Shown here: positions 18,116 through 26,497 of the stretch, one piece after another
Numbering within the stretch: position 1 is the stretch's first letter
How the letters are laid out: each line of letters begins with the position of its first letter
DNA from: Leptospira ilyithenensis
Lineage (GTDB): Bacteria > Spirochaetota > Leptospiria > Leptospirales > Leptospiraceae
Reading direction: 5' to 3'
DNA: 64,000 nucleotides
Assembly: GCF_004771005.1 (NCBI RefSeq)
Contig: NZ_RQHV01000042.1
Location: forward strand, 310,001 to 374,000
The notes under the pieces: generated by a model
The model's input: only the letters and a program-made list of their open reading frames with translations
What the model was told of the DNA's origin: nothing
Databases searched by the model: none
Translations under genes and position numbers: made by a program

Positions 18116-19849
18116 TTGCAGGTCTTAAAATATATAATACTTTTATTTTTTATTCTTTCTTTCAGTCATTGCAAGAAGGATAAAAAAAATCCTTTCGAGG
18201 ATCTTTTTACACTTTTGCTTTTGCAAAATTTACTAGGAAGTCAAGACGCGCCTTGCGCGGATTCTACCGATACTCCTTCGGATAGTTTTTACTCAAGCCA
18301 ATGGCATCTTTTAAATACCGGTTCTACGGCCAGTTCCCTTTCAGGAGAGGATGCCAAAGCAGTTGGCGCATGGGCCCAAGGTTGCAAAGGAGGCGGTGTA
18401 AACATTGTGGTCGTTGATGACGGTATGGATACAAATCATGAGGATCTTAAATCCAATTACACTTCCAGTTATCAAAAATTATACGGGGGAAGTTTTTATA
18501 GTACCGGCACTTGCACTTCTTCGACGGGGTGTCACGGAACAGCCGTCGCGGGAATTATGGCTGCAGAGCAAAATTCTTTGGGTGTCGTCGGAATTGCTTC
18601 CAAAGCAAAAGTAAGTCCTCGTAACGTCCTTTTTAATGCCACGGATGTAAACTCCGGTGATGCGATGTCAACAAATACCGTCGGAGTCTTCATCTCAAAT
18701 AATAGTTGGGGAGCCGCGGACAATATGGGATTGTTGTTTCCTTCCGGAAGTTTTTGGAGATCGGGGATAGACACTGCATTGTCCACCGGTAGAAACGGGA
18801 AAGGAACAGTTTTCTTCTGGGCTGCAGGAAACGGGGGCAGATCGTTAACCGCGTATTACGGCCTAGCCAATAGCACGAATATCTATACGGACAATTCGAA
18901 TTACGACGGTCAGGCGAACTACTACGGAGTCAATGCCGTTTGTGCCGTCGGAAATGACGGTAAAAAAGCTTCCTATTCGGAAGACGGTGCCAATCTTCTC
19001 GTTTGCGCACATTCGCTTGGAAACACCAGTGTCGGAATCTTTACAACCGATGTATCTTCTACCGGTGGTTACAATCGTGGAACTAGTTCCACCGAACCTA
19101 CAAATTTGAACTATACCAGTTCCTTTAGCGGAACTTCCGCAGCTTCTCCTCTTGCCGCCGGGGTAGGTGCACTCGTTGTAGATGCCAATCCGAGTCTAAC
19201 CTGGAGGGATGTTCGGGTGATTTTAGCCAGATCCGCAAGACAAAATGATCCCTCCGATTCGGGATGGTTTACGAATGGTGCCGGATTAAAATTCAATCAT
19301 AAATACGGTTTCGGAGCCGCTGACGCAAATGCAGCAGTAACACTTGCTAAATCATGGGCACTGATTGGTTCGGAAGTTCAAAAAGCCGTGACCGGTTCGA
19401 CCACTAACGCATCCGTTGCGAATAATAGCGCTACCGGAGCGACAAATACGGTGGCCGTCAGTTCGTCAGGGATTGGAAAAGTGGAATTCGTAGATTTGAC
19501 TCTAACGGTTACAACCGGTGCAACCGATGACCCTGGTGATTTGCAGATAGAATTGACTTCCCCTTCCGGAAAAACGGCAATCCTGTCGATCCCAAGGGCA
19601 TGCATCAATTCAACACCTGCTTTTACAAGATGTACGGACTTTACAGGATATCGTTTCGGGGTAACTACCTTTATGGATGAATCCGCAGACGGAACCTGGT
19701 CTTTGAAAGTTTCGGATTTGTGTAATGCGCCATCGGGAACTACGCGTACTTGCACCGCATGGGGGGGGCAAGTATCTCCGGGTCTAACGAATAACGGAAC
19801 ACATACGATTTCCTCCTGGTCTATGAACATCAGGGGACGAGCTAACTAA
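18116..19849 (+). CDS. Kexin-like (S8B) subtilase lipoprotein with P-domain, no propeptide (module copy 1)
   Basis: 577 aa from TTG 18116, chosen because GGGAGG lies just upstream and it gives a lipoprotein signal peptide (QVLKYIILLFFILSFSHC). The catalytic triad is D101 (VVVDDGMD), H140 (GCHGTAVAG) and S341 (SGTSAASPLAAG), with the oxyanion Asn in WAAGNGG. The C-terminal ~150 residues form a P-domain (LTSPSGKTAILS, FMDESADGTWSLKVSD). The catalytic domain opens at about 55 with DSFYSSQWHLLNTG, typical of the mature N-terminus of kexin/furin-type enzymes. The short stretch between lipobox and catalytic domain leaves no room for the usual ~80-residue propeptide. The next gene appears to supply it. 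Likely surface- or periplasm-anchored protease. Confidence 0.9.
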   Translation: MQVLKYIILLFFILSFSHCKKDKKNPFEDLFTLLLLQNLLGSQDAPCADSTDTPSDSFYSSQWHLLNTGSTASSLSGEDAKAVGAWAQGCKGGGVNIVVVDDGMDTNHEDLKSNYTSSYQKLYGGSFYSTGTCTSSTGCHGTAVAGIMAAEQNSLGVVGIASKAKVSPRNVLFNATDVNSGDAMSTNTVGVFISNNSWGAADNMGLLFPSGSFWRSGIDTALSTGRNGKGTVFFWAAGNGGRSLTAYYGLANSTNIYTDNSNYDGQANYYGVNAVCAVGNDGKKASYSEDGANLLVCAHSLGNTSVGIFTTDVSSTGGYNRGTSSTEPTNLNYTSSFSGTSAASPLAAGVGALVVDANPSLTWRDVRVILARSARQNDPSDSGWFTNGAGLKFNHKYGFGAADANAAVTLAKSWALIGSEVQKAVTGSTTNASVANNSATGATNTVAVSSSGIGKVEFVDLTLTVTTGATDDPGDLQIELTSPSGKTAILSIPRACINSTPAFTRCTDFTGYRFGVTTFMDESADGTWSLKVSDLCNAPSGTTRTCTAWGGQVSPGLTNNGTHTISSWSMNIRGRAN

Positions 19850-19869
19850 AATTGAAACAGGAGCTATTT

Positions 19870-20484
19870 ATGGAAAAAATTCAAACATTTAAAATCATAT
19901 TCATCGGTCTTTTTTTATCCGCTTGCGTTTCTCAACCTGCTTACTCTCAGGATTTGAAACCAAGCGATCTTTATTATTACGATGGAAACAAAAGGATAGA
20001 GTTGCAACTTCATGACGGTCTGATTGCGGAATTCGGTGCCCCTTCCGAATACACGGAAACAAAATCTACGTTAGGCGTTCGTTCTTTGGATTCTACTGCG
20101 ACCGTCCTGAGAAAATCGGGAGCGGCAAGTATCTGGAAAACAAAAGCAAAAGGCAACCCGGTATCGGCATCAAAAGCCTTAAATGGCTCGGGTTCCATTC
20201 AATACTCTCCTTTATTTACCAGTATGCAGGGATCAAGTTATTTGGCACTGCCGGGCAATATCATTGTTGATTTCCAAACATCCTGGTCCAGAGACAAAGT
20301 GGAAAATTTTCTAGCCTCGAAGGGATTACGAATCATCAACAAATTGGAAATGTTGGGTCATAATTATTATGAAGTGGAAACTCCTGCAGGTGCCGCTTCT
20401 TTAAATATCGCAAATTCTCTCTATGGCCAGGAAGGAGTTGTTTCTTCTTCCCCTAACTGGTGGAGAGACGTAGTAGCCAAATAG
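19870..20484 (+). CDS. Stand-alone subtilase propeptide-like lipoprotein (module copy 1)
   Basis: 204 aa from ATG 19870, with CAGGAG 8 bases upstream; a TTG at 19852 is less likely. Signal peptide ends in LSAC, a lipobox. The body begins YYYDGNKRIELQL, a pattern I know from the pro-regions of bacterial subtilases (YYYYxGxKIxL). It ends with a segment resembling subtilase inhibitor/propeptide folds: LALPGNIIVDFQTSW, then KVENFLASKGLRIINKL, YYEVETPAG, and finally GVVSSSPNWWRDVV, where propeptides typically end in VExAEPN-like text. It follows the protease by 20 bases and is repeated after the second protease. I infer that it acts in trans as folding helper and inhibitor of the protease. Confidence 0.65.
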   Translation: MEKIQTFKIIFIGLFLSACVSQPAYSQDLKPSDLYYYDGNKRIELQLHDGLIAEFGAPSEYTETKSTLGVRSLDSTATVLRKSGAASIWKTKAKGNPVSASKALNGSGSIQYSPLFTSMQGSSYLALPGNIIVDFQTSWSRDKVENFLASKGLRIINKLEMLGHNYYEVETPAGAASLNIANSLYGQEGVVSSSPNWWRDVVAK

Positions 20485-20513
20485 AATCCATTTTTCTTTT
20501 TGCACGAGCGGTT

Positions 20514-21128
20514 ATGAAAATCAGATTGTTTCTATTAGTTCTTTCATTTGCATTTGTTAGCTGTGCAAGCGCACAGGGCAGATGCATGGAAGGCGAATGT
20601 GAAAACGGTTCCGGGAAAATGCAAATGGAGTCTAAATCCGTCTATGAAGGAAGTTTCACAGGCGGAAACAGGGAAGGACTGGGCAAACTGAATTATCCGA
20701 ATCAAGATGAATTTGAAGGATCTTTCTTAAACGATTCGAAAAACGGATTAGGAATTTATCATTACAAAGACGGACAAACATTCGAAGGTCAATATGTAAA
20801 TGATGTTCGCAATGGTACTGGAAAATACACCTATTCCGAAATGGAAATCTTTGAAGGAAATTATTCCGAAGGCGTTCGGGACGGAGAAGGATCTTATTTT
20901 TATGCCAATGGAGATCGGTTTGATGGATTTTATAAGGACGGGAAACGAAACGGTCCCGGAAAATACACATTCAAAGACAAGAATGTCCTGGAAGGAAATT
21001 GGAAAGACAATCTTCTGGAAGGCAAAGCCACGATCAAAAATCCAAAAGGCTGGTTGATCTTGGAAGGTTACTGGAAAAACAACGAGTACCTTGGAATCAA
21101 CCCCCCTGAAACAACTGATCCGTTTTAA
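20514..21128 (+). CDS. MORN-repeat lipoprotein
   Basis: 204 aa from ATG 20514; the frame extends upstream into the preceding gene, but this ATG gives a clean signal peptide (MKIRLFLLVLSFAFVSC, lipobox Cys17). The mature protein is six to seven MORN repeats with a 23-residue period: FEGSFLNDSKNGLGIYHYKD, FEGQYVNDVRNGTGKYTY, FEGNYSEGVRDGEGSYFY, FDGFYKDGKRNGPGKYTF, then degenerate copies. MORN repeats form an elongated beta sheet that can bind lipids or partners. There is no counterpart after the second protease/propeptide copy, so it was inserted here or lost there. Confidence 0.85.
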   Translation: MKIRLFLLVLSFAFVSCASAQGRCMEGECENGSGKMQMESKSVYEGSFTGGNREGLGKLNYPNQDEFEGSFLNDSKNGLGIYHYKDGQTFEGQYVNDVRNGTGKYTYSEMEIFEGNYSEGVRDGEGSYFYANGDRFDGFYKDGKRNGPGKYTFKDKNVLEGNWKDNLLEGKATIKNPKGWLILEGYWKNNEYLGINPPETTDPF

Positions 21129-21150
21129 ATTAACTAAAATAATAAATCAA

Positions 21151-21294
21151 AATTTTTGATTCCAAGTGACTCGTAAAACTTTCTAGTCGCCTTATGTTTG
21201 TTAAGCCGTATACATATGGATTCCCACTATCCTATGATCGAGTAGCCCTCTCACTTGTTCCGTTGTCCAATGTATCCCTACATTCTCCACATAG
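21151..21294 (-). pseudogene. metF: Decayed 3' fragment of metF left by tandem duplication
   Basis: Read on the minus strand, 21294-21151 encodes a close relative of the last ~49 residues of the intact MetF at 23965-24852: YVENVGIHWTTEQVRGLL then DHRIVGIHMYT, against YAENVGIHWATEQVRGLL and DHKVAGIHMYT. One extra base at about 21206-21207 breaks the frame; removing it restores LNKHKATRKFYESLGIKNF against LNKSKATRKIYESLGIRNF. By eye the DNA is roughly three-quarters identical to 23980-24125. It lies downstream of module copy 1 in the same relative position and orientation as true metF has to module copy 2, apart from the MORN gene. It is therefore a duplication scar, not a gene. Confidence 0.85.
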
Positions 21295-21497
21295 CATTAG
21301 ATTGAAAATGAAAGTTTAACCAACTACAAGCAAAATATTTTAAGTGATTTTCTAAATTAAGTAGAATAATGACGGTATTTATTGTGATTTAGTATTTTTG
21401 AATATTCGATTATTTTATTATTATGTTAGATTTAATTTATTGTCATGAAAAACGTAAGACTCATCATAAGAAATGAAGTGCTCTTTTTATATAAGGA
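21295..21497 (+). promoter_or_regulatory. AT-rich upstream region of second protease gene
   Basis: A strongly AT-rich stretch between the metF relic and the attenuator-like hairpin. It has no supported open frame. It is the only place for a promoter of module copy 2; several TATTAT/TAAATT-like boxes occur at 21410-21435 but none pairs with a convincing -35, so no exact promoter is called. An AAGGAGG at about 21493-21499 sits ahead of the hairpin without a start codon at proper distance. Confidence 0.4.
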
Positions 21498-21530
21498 GGG
21501 GCGCAAAAGCCGTTTTGCCTGTTTTTTATT
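21498..21530 (+). terminator. Candidate intrinsic terminator/attenuator in leader of protease copy 2
   Basis: GGCGCAAAA-GCCG-TTTTGCC with one bulged C forms a stem of about eight pairs, followed directly by TGTTTTTTATT. This has the form of a Rho-independent terminator. It lies 34 bases upstream of the TTG start at 21564, on the gene's own strand and after a candidate promoter region. It could end transcription from copy 1 and the MORN gene, or act as an attenuator for copy 2. No such hairpin is seen before copy 1. Confidence 0.55.
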
Positions 21531-21563
21531 GAATTGATACCAATACAATAAGGAGACTTTATT

Positions 21564-23267
21564 TTGAAAACAATTCAAGGTGTTTTAATTACATCACTTG
21601 CTTTAGTTTTTTCGGATTGTAAAACTAATTTCGCCCACCAGTTATTTGCAGAACCAACTGGTTCTGACCCGTTTTATCTATATCAATGGCATTTGAAAAA
21701 CCATGGAAATACTAGTGGTGCTCTTGCCGGTGAAGATGCAAAAGTAGAACCAGTTTGGGCACAGGGGATTAAAGGAAAGGGCATTACGGCCACTGTTAAT
21801 GATGATGGTATGGATTTGAATCATGAGGATCTAAGACGAAATCATAGTAGGGTTCTGACTATCGACTATACCGGGCAAAACAAATTTTATTCCACTGATA
21901 AAAATTGCGTTGAAGAAGATGGCGACGGTTATGGTTGTCACGGCACTTCTGTTGCTGGTGTTTTGGGTGCAGTGGAAAACAATGCAAGAGGAGGAAAAGG
22001 AGTTGCCCCATTGGTAAAGATCGGTGCAAGAAATATTTTATTAGTTAATGATATGGTCAGCTATGCGGATGCAATGTCGAAAAATTCCAGTCGAATCTCG
22101 ATTTCCAACAATAGTTGGGGGGCAGACGACGGTACTGGAAAAACAGATGATTATTTTGGGGGGCTTCTTTGGCAAGCAGCAGTAAACTCAGGTATTCAAA
22201 CGGGGCGAGCGTGGAAAGGTACGTTGTATTTTTGGGCAGCGGGAAACGGAGCAGTCCCTGTTCAAGAAGGCGGGGTAGACACTCCGATCCATTTCGATAA
22301 TTCCAATCAGGATTCGCAGGCAAATTATTATGGTACTTTTGCAATTGCTGCTATCGGCAATGACGGAAAAAAAGCTTCTTATTCGGAAGATGGAGCAAAT
22401 TTATTGGTCAGTGCTCATTCATTGGGCAATACTGAAGTTGGAATCACTACTACAGACGTGACTGGAGGCGGGGGATACAATATAGGTAAAAGTTCGTCCG
22501 ATTACACTAATACAAATTATACGAATACATTTAGTGGTACTTCCTCCTCCACTCCCCTGGCTGCCGGAGTGGGAGCTTTGGTTTTGGAGGCAAATCCTTA
22601 TTTAACGATGAGGGATGTAAGAGTTTTGTTTGCCAGAACGGCGAGAAAAAATGATCCTACTGATCCTGGTTGGATTATAAATGGAGCAGGGCTGCATTTT
22701 AATCATAAATATGGTTTCGGAGCAGTTGACGCATCTTCTGCAGTAACAGCCGCTCGGTCTTGGCGAAGTTTTGGAAATATTCAAGTTTCTGCAACTGTGA
22801 ATGGTGGTATAGGAGACGGAACTTCGATTCCAAACAATAATACGACAGGAATTACCAATGTTGCTGCTTTTTCATCTTCTTCCGTTACAAAAGTGGAATT
22901 TGTTGAGTTGACTTTAAATGTTTCTTCTATGACGGAAAATCCCGGTGACCTACTTGTTGAATTAATATCACCTAGCGGAACAAAAGCGATCCTTGCGGTT
23001 CCCCATATCTGTAGTGGAGAACCATTTTCTTTGGAATTACTTTCATTGTGTAACCCATATTCTAATTGGAGATTTGGTGCTACTACATTCATTGATGAAT
23101 CAGCTCATGGAAATTGGAGTCTTAGGATATCCGATTTATGCAATTATTCTGGAGGAATCACTTCTTGTTCTACTTGGGGAGGATATTCCATAAATTCTAC
23201 AAGGCTTTCAGTTAACAACAATGCGCACACTTTGAATTCTTGGTCTTTAAAAATCTACGGTCGGTAA
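21564..23267 (+). CDS. Kexin-like (S8B) subtilase lipoprotein with P-domain, no propeptide (module copy 2)
   Basis: 567 aa from TTG 21564 preceded by AAGGAGA at good spacing. The signal peptide ends in ALVFSDC, a probable lipobox. Triad: first Asp of NDDGMD (D80), H126 in GCHGTSVAG and S327 in SGTSSSTPLAAG; oxyanion Asn in WAAGNGA. The P-domain covers roughly 420-567 (LISPSGTKAILAVPH, FIDESAHGNWSLRISD). It is clearly paralogous to copy 1 over its whole length, but codon use looks more AT-rich and the linker after the signal peptide is shorter (about 20 residues). Again no propeptide domain precedes the catalytic domain (DPFYLYQWHLKNHG at about 34). Its partner is the next gene. Confidence 0.9.
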   Translation: MKTIQGVLITSLALVFSDCKTNFAHQLFAEPTGSDPFYLYQWHLKNHGNTSGALAGEDAKVEPVWAQGIKGKGITATVNDDGMDLNHEDLRRNHSRVLTIDYTGQNKFYSTDKNCVEEDGDGYGCHGTSVAGVLGAVENNARGGKGVAPLVKIGARNILLVNDMVSYADAMSKNSSRISISNNSWGADDGTGKTDDYFGGLLWQAAVNSGIQTGRAWKGTLYFWAAGNGAVPVQEGGVDTPIHFDNSNQDSQANYYGTFAIAAIGNDGKKASYSEDGANLLVSAHSLGNTEVGITTTDVTGGGGYNIGKSSSDYTNTNYTNTFSGTSSSTPLAAGVGALVLEANPYLTMRDVRVLFARTARKNDPTDPGWIINGAGLHFNHKYGFGAVDASSAVTAARSWRSFGNIQVSATVNGGIGDGTSIPNNNTTGITNVAAFSSSSVTKVEFVELTLNVSSMTENPGDLLVELISPSGTKAILAVPHICSGEPFSLELLSLCNPYSNWRFGATTFIDESAHGNWSLRISDLCNYSGGITSCSTWGGYSINSTRLSVNNNAHTLNSWSLKIYGR

Positions 23268-23297
23268 TGATTAAATTATTCCGAAGGAAGTACAATT

Positions 23298-23933
23298 ATG
23301 AAAATTCTACGTAAATTTAAAACTTTAATCAAACATAGTTTAGTGATTTTGACTTTCTTTACGGTCGATATCCTCTATTTGATTTACCCTCAAGACTTAA
23401 CTCATAGTAAATTTTATTATTATGACGGAAACAAACGGATTGATTTGGATTTGGATTCGAGCTTGGTTGTTGAATTCGATGCTCCTAAAGAATATTCTTT
23501 TCCGGAATCGAAATTAGGCCTTCAGTCTTTGGACAATACTGCAAAATTAGTAAAATCGAAAGGTCGGGCAAATATTTGGAAAACAAATATAAATAGCCTA
23601 TCCGCAGATGCTTTAAAACTGCTAGATCAAACTCAATCCCCAAAAATTCGCTACTCTCCGGTTTTTAGATCAAAAAAAAACGGTTTCATCATGGCTCTTC
23701 CCGGGAATATCGTTATAGAATTTCTTTCTTACTGGTCCGATAATCAAATTGAAAATTGGCTGGCAACAAAGGGCTTTAAACCTATTAAAAAACTGGATAT
23801 TTCAGAACGAAATTTTTACGAAATAGAAACTCCTGCAGGAATTGCGTCTTTAAACATTGCAAATTTATTAATTGGACAAGAAGGCGTAGTCTCTTCTTCG
23901 CCTAATTGGTGGAGAGAAGCTGTGCCAAAGTAG
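23298..23933 (+). CDS. Stand-alone subtilase propeptide-like protein (module copy 2)
   Basis: 211 aa with AAGGAAG 9 bases before ATG. Paralogue of 19870-20484, with near-identical landmarks: YYYDGNKRIDLDL, ANIWKT, MALPGNIVIEF, FYEIETPAGIASLNIANLL and GVVSSSPNWWREAV. The N-terminal hydrophobic segment (HSLVILTFFTVDILYLIYPQ) lacks the lipobox Cys of copy 1, so this version is probably secreted or anchored by its N-terminus rather than lipidated. It ends 31 bases before the convergent metF stop. Proposed as trans-acting propeptide of the protease at 21564-23267. Confidence 0.65.
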   Translation: MKILRKFKTLIKHSLVILTFFTVDILYLIYPQDLTHSKFYYYDGNKRIDLDLDSSLVVEFDAPKEYSFPESKLGLQSLDNTAKLVKSKGRANIWKTNINSLSADALKLLDQTQSPKIRYSPVFRSKKNGFIMALPGNIVIEFLSYWSDNQIENWLATKGFKPIKKLDISERNFYEIETPAGIASLNIANLLIGQEGVVSSSPNWWREAVPK

Positions 23934-23964
23934 TATTTTTACACTTAAGCGGGAAAACAGAAAT

Positions 23965-24852
23965 TTAACTGAGTGAATCGAAATTTCTAATTCCCAAAGA
24001 TTCGTAAATCTTTCTTGTCGCCTTGGATTTGTTAAGTGTGTACATGTGAATCCCTGCCACTTTATGATCCAAGAGTCCCCTAACTTGCTCGGTAGCCCAA
24101 TGAATCCCTACGTTCTCCGCATAACTGTCGTCTTCTGCCCGGGAAAGCGCTTTGAGTAATTTTGCAGGAAAACGGGAACCTAGAGCAAGTTCTGCCATAC
24201 GCGCCATTCCTTTTCTGGAATTGACCGGCATCACCCCCGCGATGATCGGAACTTTGATCCCGGCAATTTCACATCTTTCTACAAAATCATAAAAGTCGTT
24301 ATTATCAAAAAAAAGTTGAGTACAGATATAATCCGCGCCTTGGTCCACTTTCCATTTTAAAAATTCGATTTCTTTCAGACGATTGGGAGTGGCGGGGTGC
24401 CCTTCCGGAAATCCTGCGATCCCGATTCCCATTTTGGGAAAATTGGATTTGATATAAGCGACAAGTTCGCCAGCATATTCGAAACCATTTTCCATTTTTT
24501 GAAACTCAGTCTGTCCTTTGGGAGGATCTCCCCTTAATGCCATAATATTATGAATTCCTGATGTTTCATACCGTTTCAAAATCTGGCCGATTTCGTCTTT
24601 GGTCGCACCTACACAAGTCAAATGACTAACGATTATTAATCCTGTTTGCTGTTGTAATTTAACAACCAAATCATGGGTAAGGTCTCTAGTTGAACCTCCC
24701 GCTCCGTAAGTAACGCTGACATAAGCGGGATTCAGAGAGGATAGATCCTGGATGGTTTGAAATAGATCGCTTGCGGCTTCCTCGTTTTTTGGAGGAAAAA
24801 ATTCAAAACTAATGGAAGTCTTTTTACGTTCTAGAACCTGAGAGATGTGCAT
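23965..24852 (-). CDS. metF: 5,10-methylenetetrahydrofolate reductase
   Basis: 295 aa, normal length. This FAD-dependent TIM-barrel enzyme makes 5-methyl-THF for methionine synthesis. Landmarks: ISFEFFPPKNEEA near the N-terminus, VSVTYGAGGSTRDLT, HLTCVG, LRGDPP, and GADYICTQLFFDN in the middle, all characteristic. Its 3' end is the source of the relic at 21151-21294. It follows the SDR gene by 12 bases on the same strand and is probably its operon partner. Confidence 0.97.
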   Translation of the reverse strand: MHISQVLERKKTSISFEFFPPKNEEAASDLFQTIQDLSSLNPAYVSVTYGAGGSTRDLTHDLVVKLQQQTGLIIVSHLTCVGATKDEIGQILKRYETSGIHNIMALRGDPPKGQTEFQKMENGFEYAGELVAYIKSNFPKMGIGIAGFPEGHPATPNRLKEIEFLKWKVDQGADYICTQLFFDNNDFYDFVERCEIAGIKVPIIAGVMPVNSRKGMARMAELALGSRFPAKLLKALSRAEDDSYAENVGIHWATEQVRGLLDHKVAGIHMYTLNKSKATRKIYESLGIRNFDSLS

Positions 24853-24864
24853 GTGGACAAATAT

Positions 24865-25680
24865 TTATTTGGGAATATTTTTCTCAAGCCCCTTGTTAGC
24901 CAAGAGCCAACCTTTCGAAGCTTTCGTCTTTACCGCAAGCCAGAGAGAAAATCCCGGAAAAAGAGCCGGGAGAATCACAATGGAAAACCTGAGGCGGGAA
25001 GGAACCATCACTTCTCCTTGATTTTTTCGAATCGCGGTTAGGATCGCCTTCACCACTTGGATAGGTTCGATGATAGGGGTAAAGGCTGACGGCTTGACTC
25101 CGTCAATCATCCTGGTTTTGACCATAGTCGGGCAAATCCAGCTGACTCCGACGTTTGAATCATATAGCTCCATACGAAGCGCCTGGGAAAATCCGACCAC
25201 CGCATGTTTGGTAGCGGAATAGATCACGGTGCCTTCCGATCCGAATTTTCCAGCGATACTTGCCAGATTGACTATATGTGCTTTTTGGTGAGAACTTAGA
25301 ATCGGAAGACAAAGATATGTGAGTTTGGCAACAGCATTGATATTGATTGAGATAACCTTTTCCCATGTGGAAAAATTCTGAGACAGGTAAGGTCCCGAAG
25401 GAGCAATCCCCGCATTATTGATCAAAATATGGAATGTAAGTTTGTCGTAACCGATTTGTCTGACAAGAGTATCGATATTGTCAGGGCGGGAAAGATCACA
25501 AGCATAGGGGAAAAACTTGCGACCTAAAGCTTCAACCTGCTTTTTGGTCTCGTTCATTTCTTTTTTTTGGACATCGACTCCGATGATATTTGCTCCGGCC
25601 TTCGCCAGTTCGATGCAAGTCAAAGCACCTATCCCCATACCCGCGCCAGTGATTAATACTGTTTTTCCGGAAATATCCAT
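24865..25680 (-). CDS. Short-chain dehydrogenase/reductase
   Basis: 271 aa. The classic SDR layout is present: cofactor loop TGAGMGIGALT, NNAG, catalytic Ser in VNLASIAG, and YSATK (Tyr/Lys). The C-terminus carries an extra hydrophobic stretch (FSIVILPALFPGFSLWLAV), which suggests membrane association as in SDRs acting on lipids. Substrate unknown. It lies upstream of metF in the same operon and 61 bases from the divergent birA start, so the promoters for both sides are in 25681-25741. Confidence 0.9.
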   Translation of the reverse strand: MDISGKTVLITGAGMGIGALTCIELAKAGANIIGVDVQKKEMNETKKQVEALGRKFFPYACDLSRPDNIDTLVRQIGYDKLTFHILINNAGIAPSGPYLSQNFSTWEKVISININAVAKLTYLCLPILSSHQKAHIVNLASIAGKFGSEGTVIYSATKHAVVGFSQALRMELYDSNVGVSWICPTMVKTRMIDGVKPSAFTPIIEPIQVVKAILTAIRKNQGEVMVPSRLRFSIVILPALFPGFSLWLAVKTKASKGWLLANKGLEKNIPK

Positions 25681-25741
25681 TGTTCAGATAAGACTTTATT
25701 TTTTACTTTCGTCAATCCAATTCGAAAAAGATAAGTTATCT

Positions 25742-26497
25742 ATGTCTTATCATTTTTTAAAACCGGAACTTGGTCATCATCTAGCTAGTGTGGATTCCAC
25801 AAATGAATGGATCAAAGACAGCCAGTGGGCACCCGGTTCCTGGGTTATCGCGGATGAACAAACAAAAGGAAAAGGTCGCGGTAGCAATGAGTGGATTTCG
25901 TTAGGCGATGAAAGGATTATTTTTTCGGGTAAAATCCAACTGCCTTCTTATGATATTTCTTTGCCTTTATTTTCCCTGTTTGTATCCGCTGCATTATTAA
26001 AATCCATCTTGTTTTTTTTTCCTGATTTGGAAGGAGAGATTTCAATCAAATGGCCGAACGATATCTACAAAGGTGAAAAAAAAATTGCGGGAATACTTAT
26101 TGAGTCCGAGTTTCATAACGGAATTTATACCGTCATCATCGGAATGGGTTTGAATATTTTCGGAGACGGGATGCCTCAAAACTTAAATACGAAAGCATGT
26201 TATTTGTTAGATGAGAAACCGATGGAGGGTCTGACCGAAAGATTGACATTTCAATTTATGCAAGAAATCAATTCTTATCTTATCCATCTTATGGACCAAG
26301 GACAAGTACTCAAAGAACTCATTTGGATAGAAAATCATTCTTTTTTGAAAGACAAGGCGATCGAGACGGAATGGGATTCAAAAATGATTCGAGGGAAAGT
26401 TTTGGGATTTGATGAATATGGATTTCTCATTTTACTGACCGAAAGAGGGGAAAAGATCGAGCTTATGGATACCTCCCCTTCGTTTCGGGTGATATGA
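25742..26497 (+). CDS. birA: Biotin--[acetyl-CoA-carboxylase] ligase
   Basis: 251 aa from ATG 25742. The frame is open 75 codons further upstream, but that part is antisense to the SDR gene and is rejected. Signatures of the catalytic domain: STNEW, the biotinyl-AMP loop EQTKGKGRGSNEW, IKWPNDIY, KIAGILIES and GMGLNI. There is no N-terminal helix-turn-helix, so it is a mono-functional ligase and not a repressor. It attaches biotin to the carboxyl-carrier protein. It abuts coaX without a gap. Confidence 0.95.
   Translation: MSYHFLKPELGHHLASVDSTNEWIKDSQWAPGSWVIADEQTKGKGRGSNEWISLGDERIIFSGKIQLPSYDISLPLFSLFVSAALLKSILFFFPDLEGEISIKWPNDIYKGEKKIAGILIESEFHNGIYTVIIGMGLNIFGDGMPQNLNTKACYLLDEKPMEGLTERLTFQFMQEINSYLIHLMDQGQVLKELIWIENHSFLKDKAIETEWDSKMIRGKVLGFDEYGFLILLTERGEKIELMDTSPSFRVI

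Noticed and set aside
20656..20970. Minus-strand frame across the MORN gene and the 69-nt periodicity of that gene, suggesting a repeat array
   Set aside because: The periodicity is the coding repeat of MORN motifs; units are diverged and there are no spacers, so it is not a CRISPR array.
18116..23267. Lantibiotic-type leader protease cluster
   Set aside because: No precursor peptide, modification enzyme or transporter is nearby, and the proteases carry lipoboxes and P-domains.
25517..25741. Upstream 75-codon extension of birA
   Set aside because: Antisense to the SDR gene with proline/phenylalanine-rich nonsense text; the ATG at 25742 starts the standard BirA domain.
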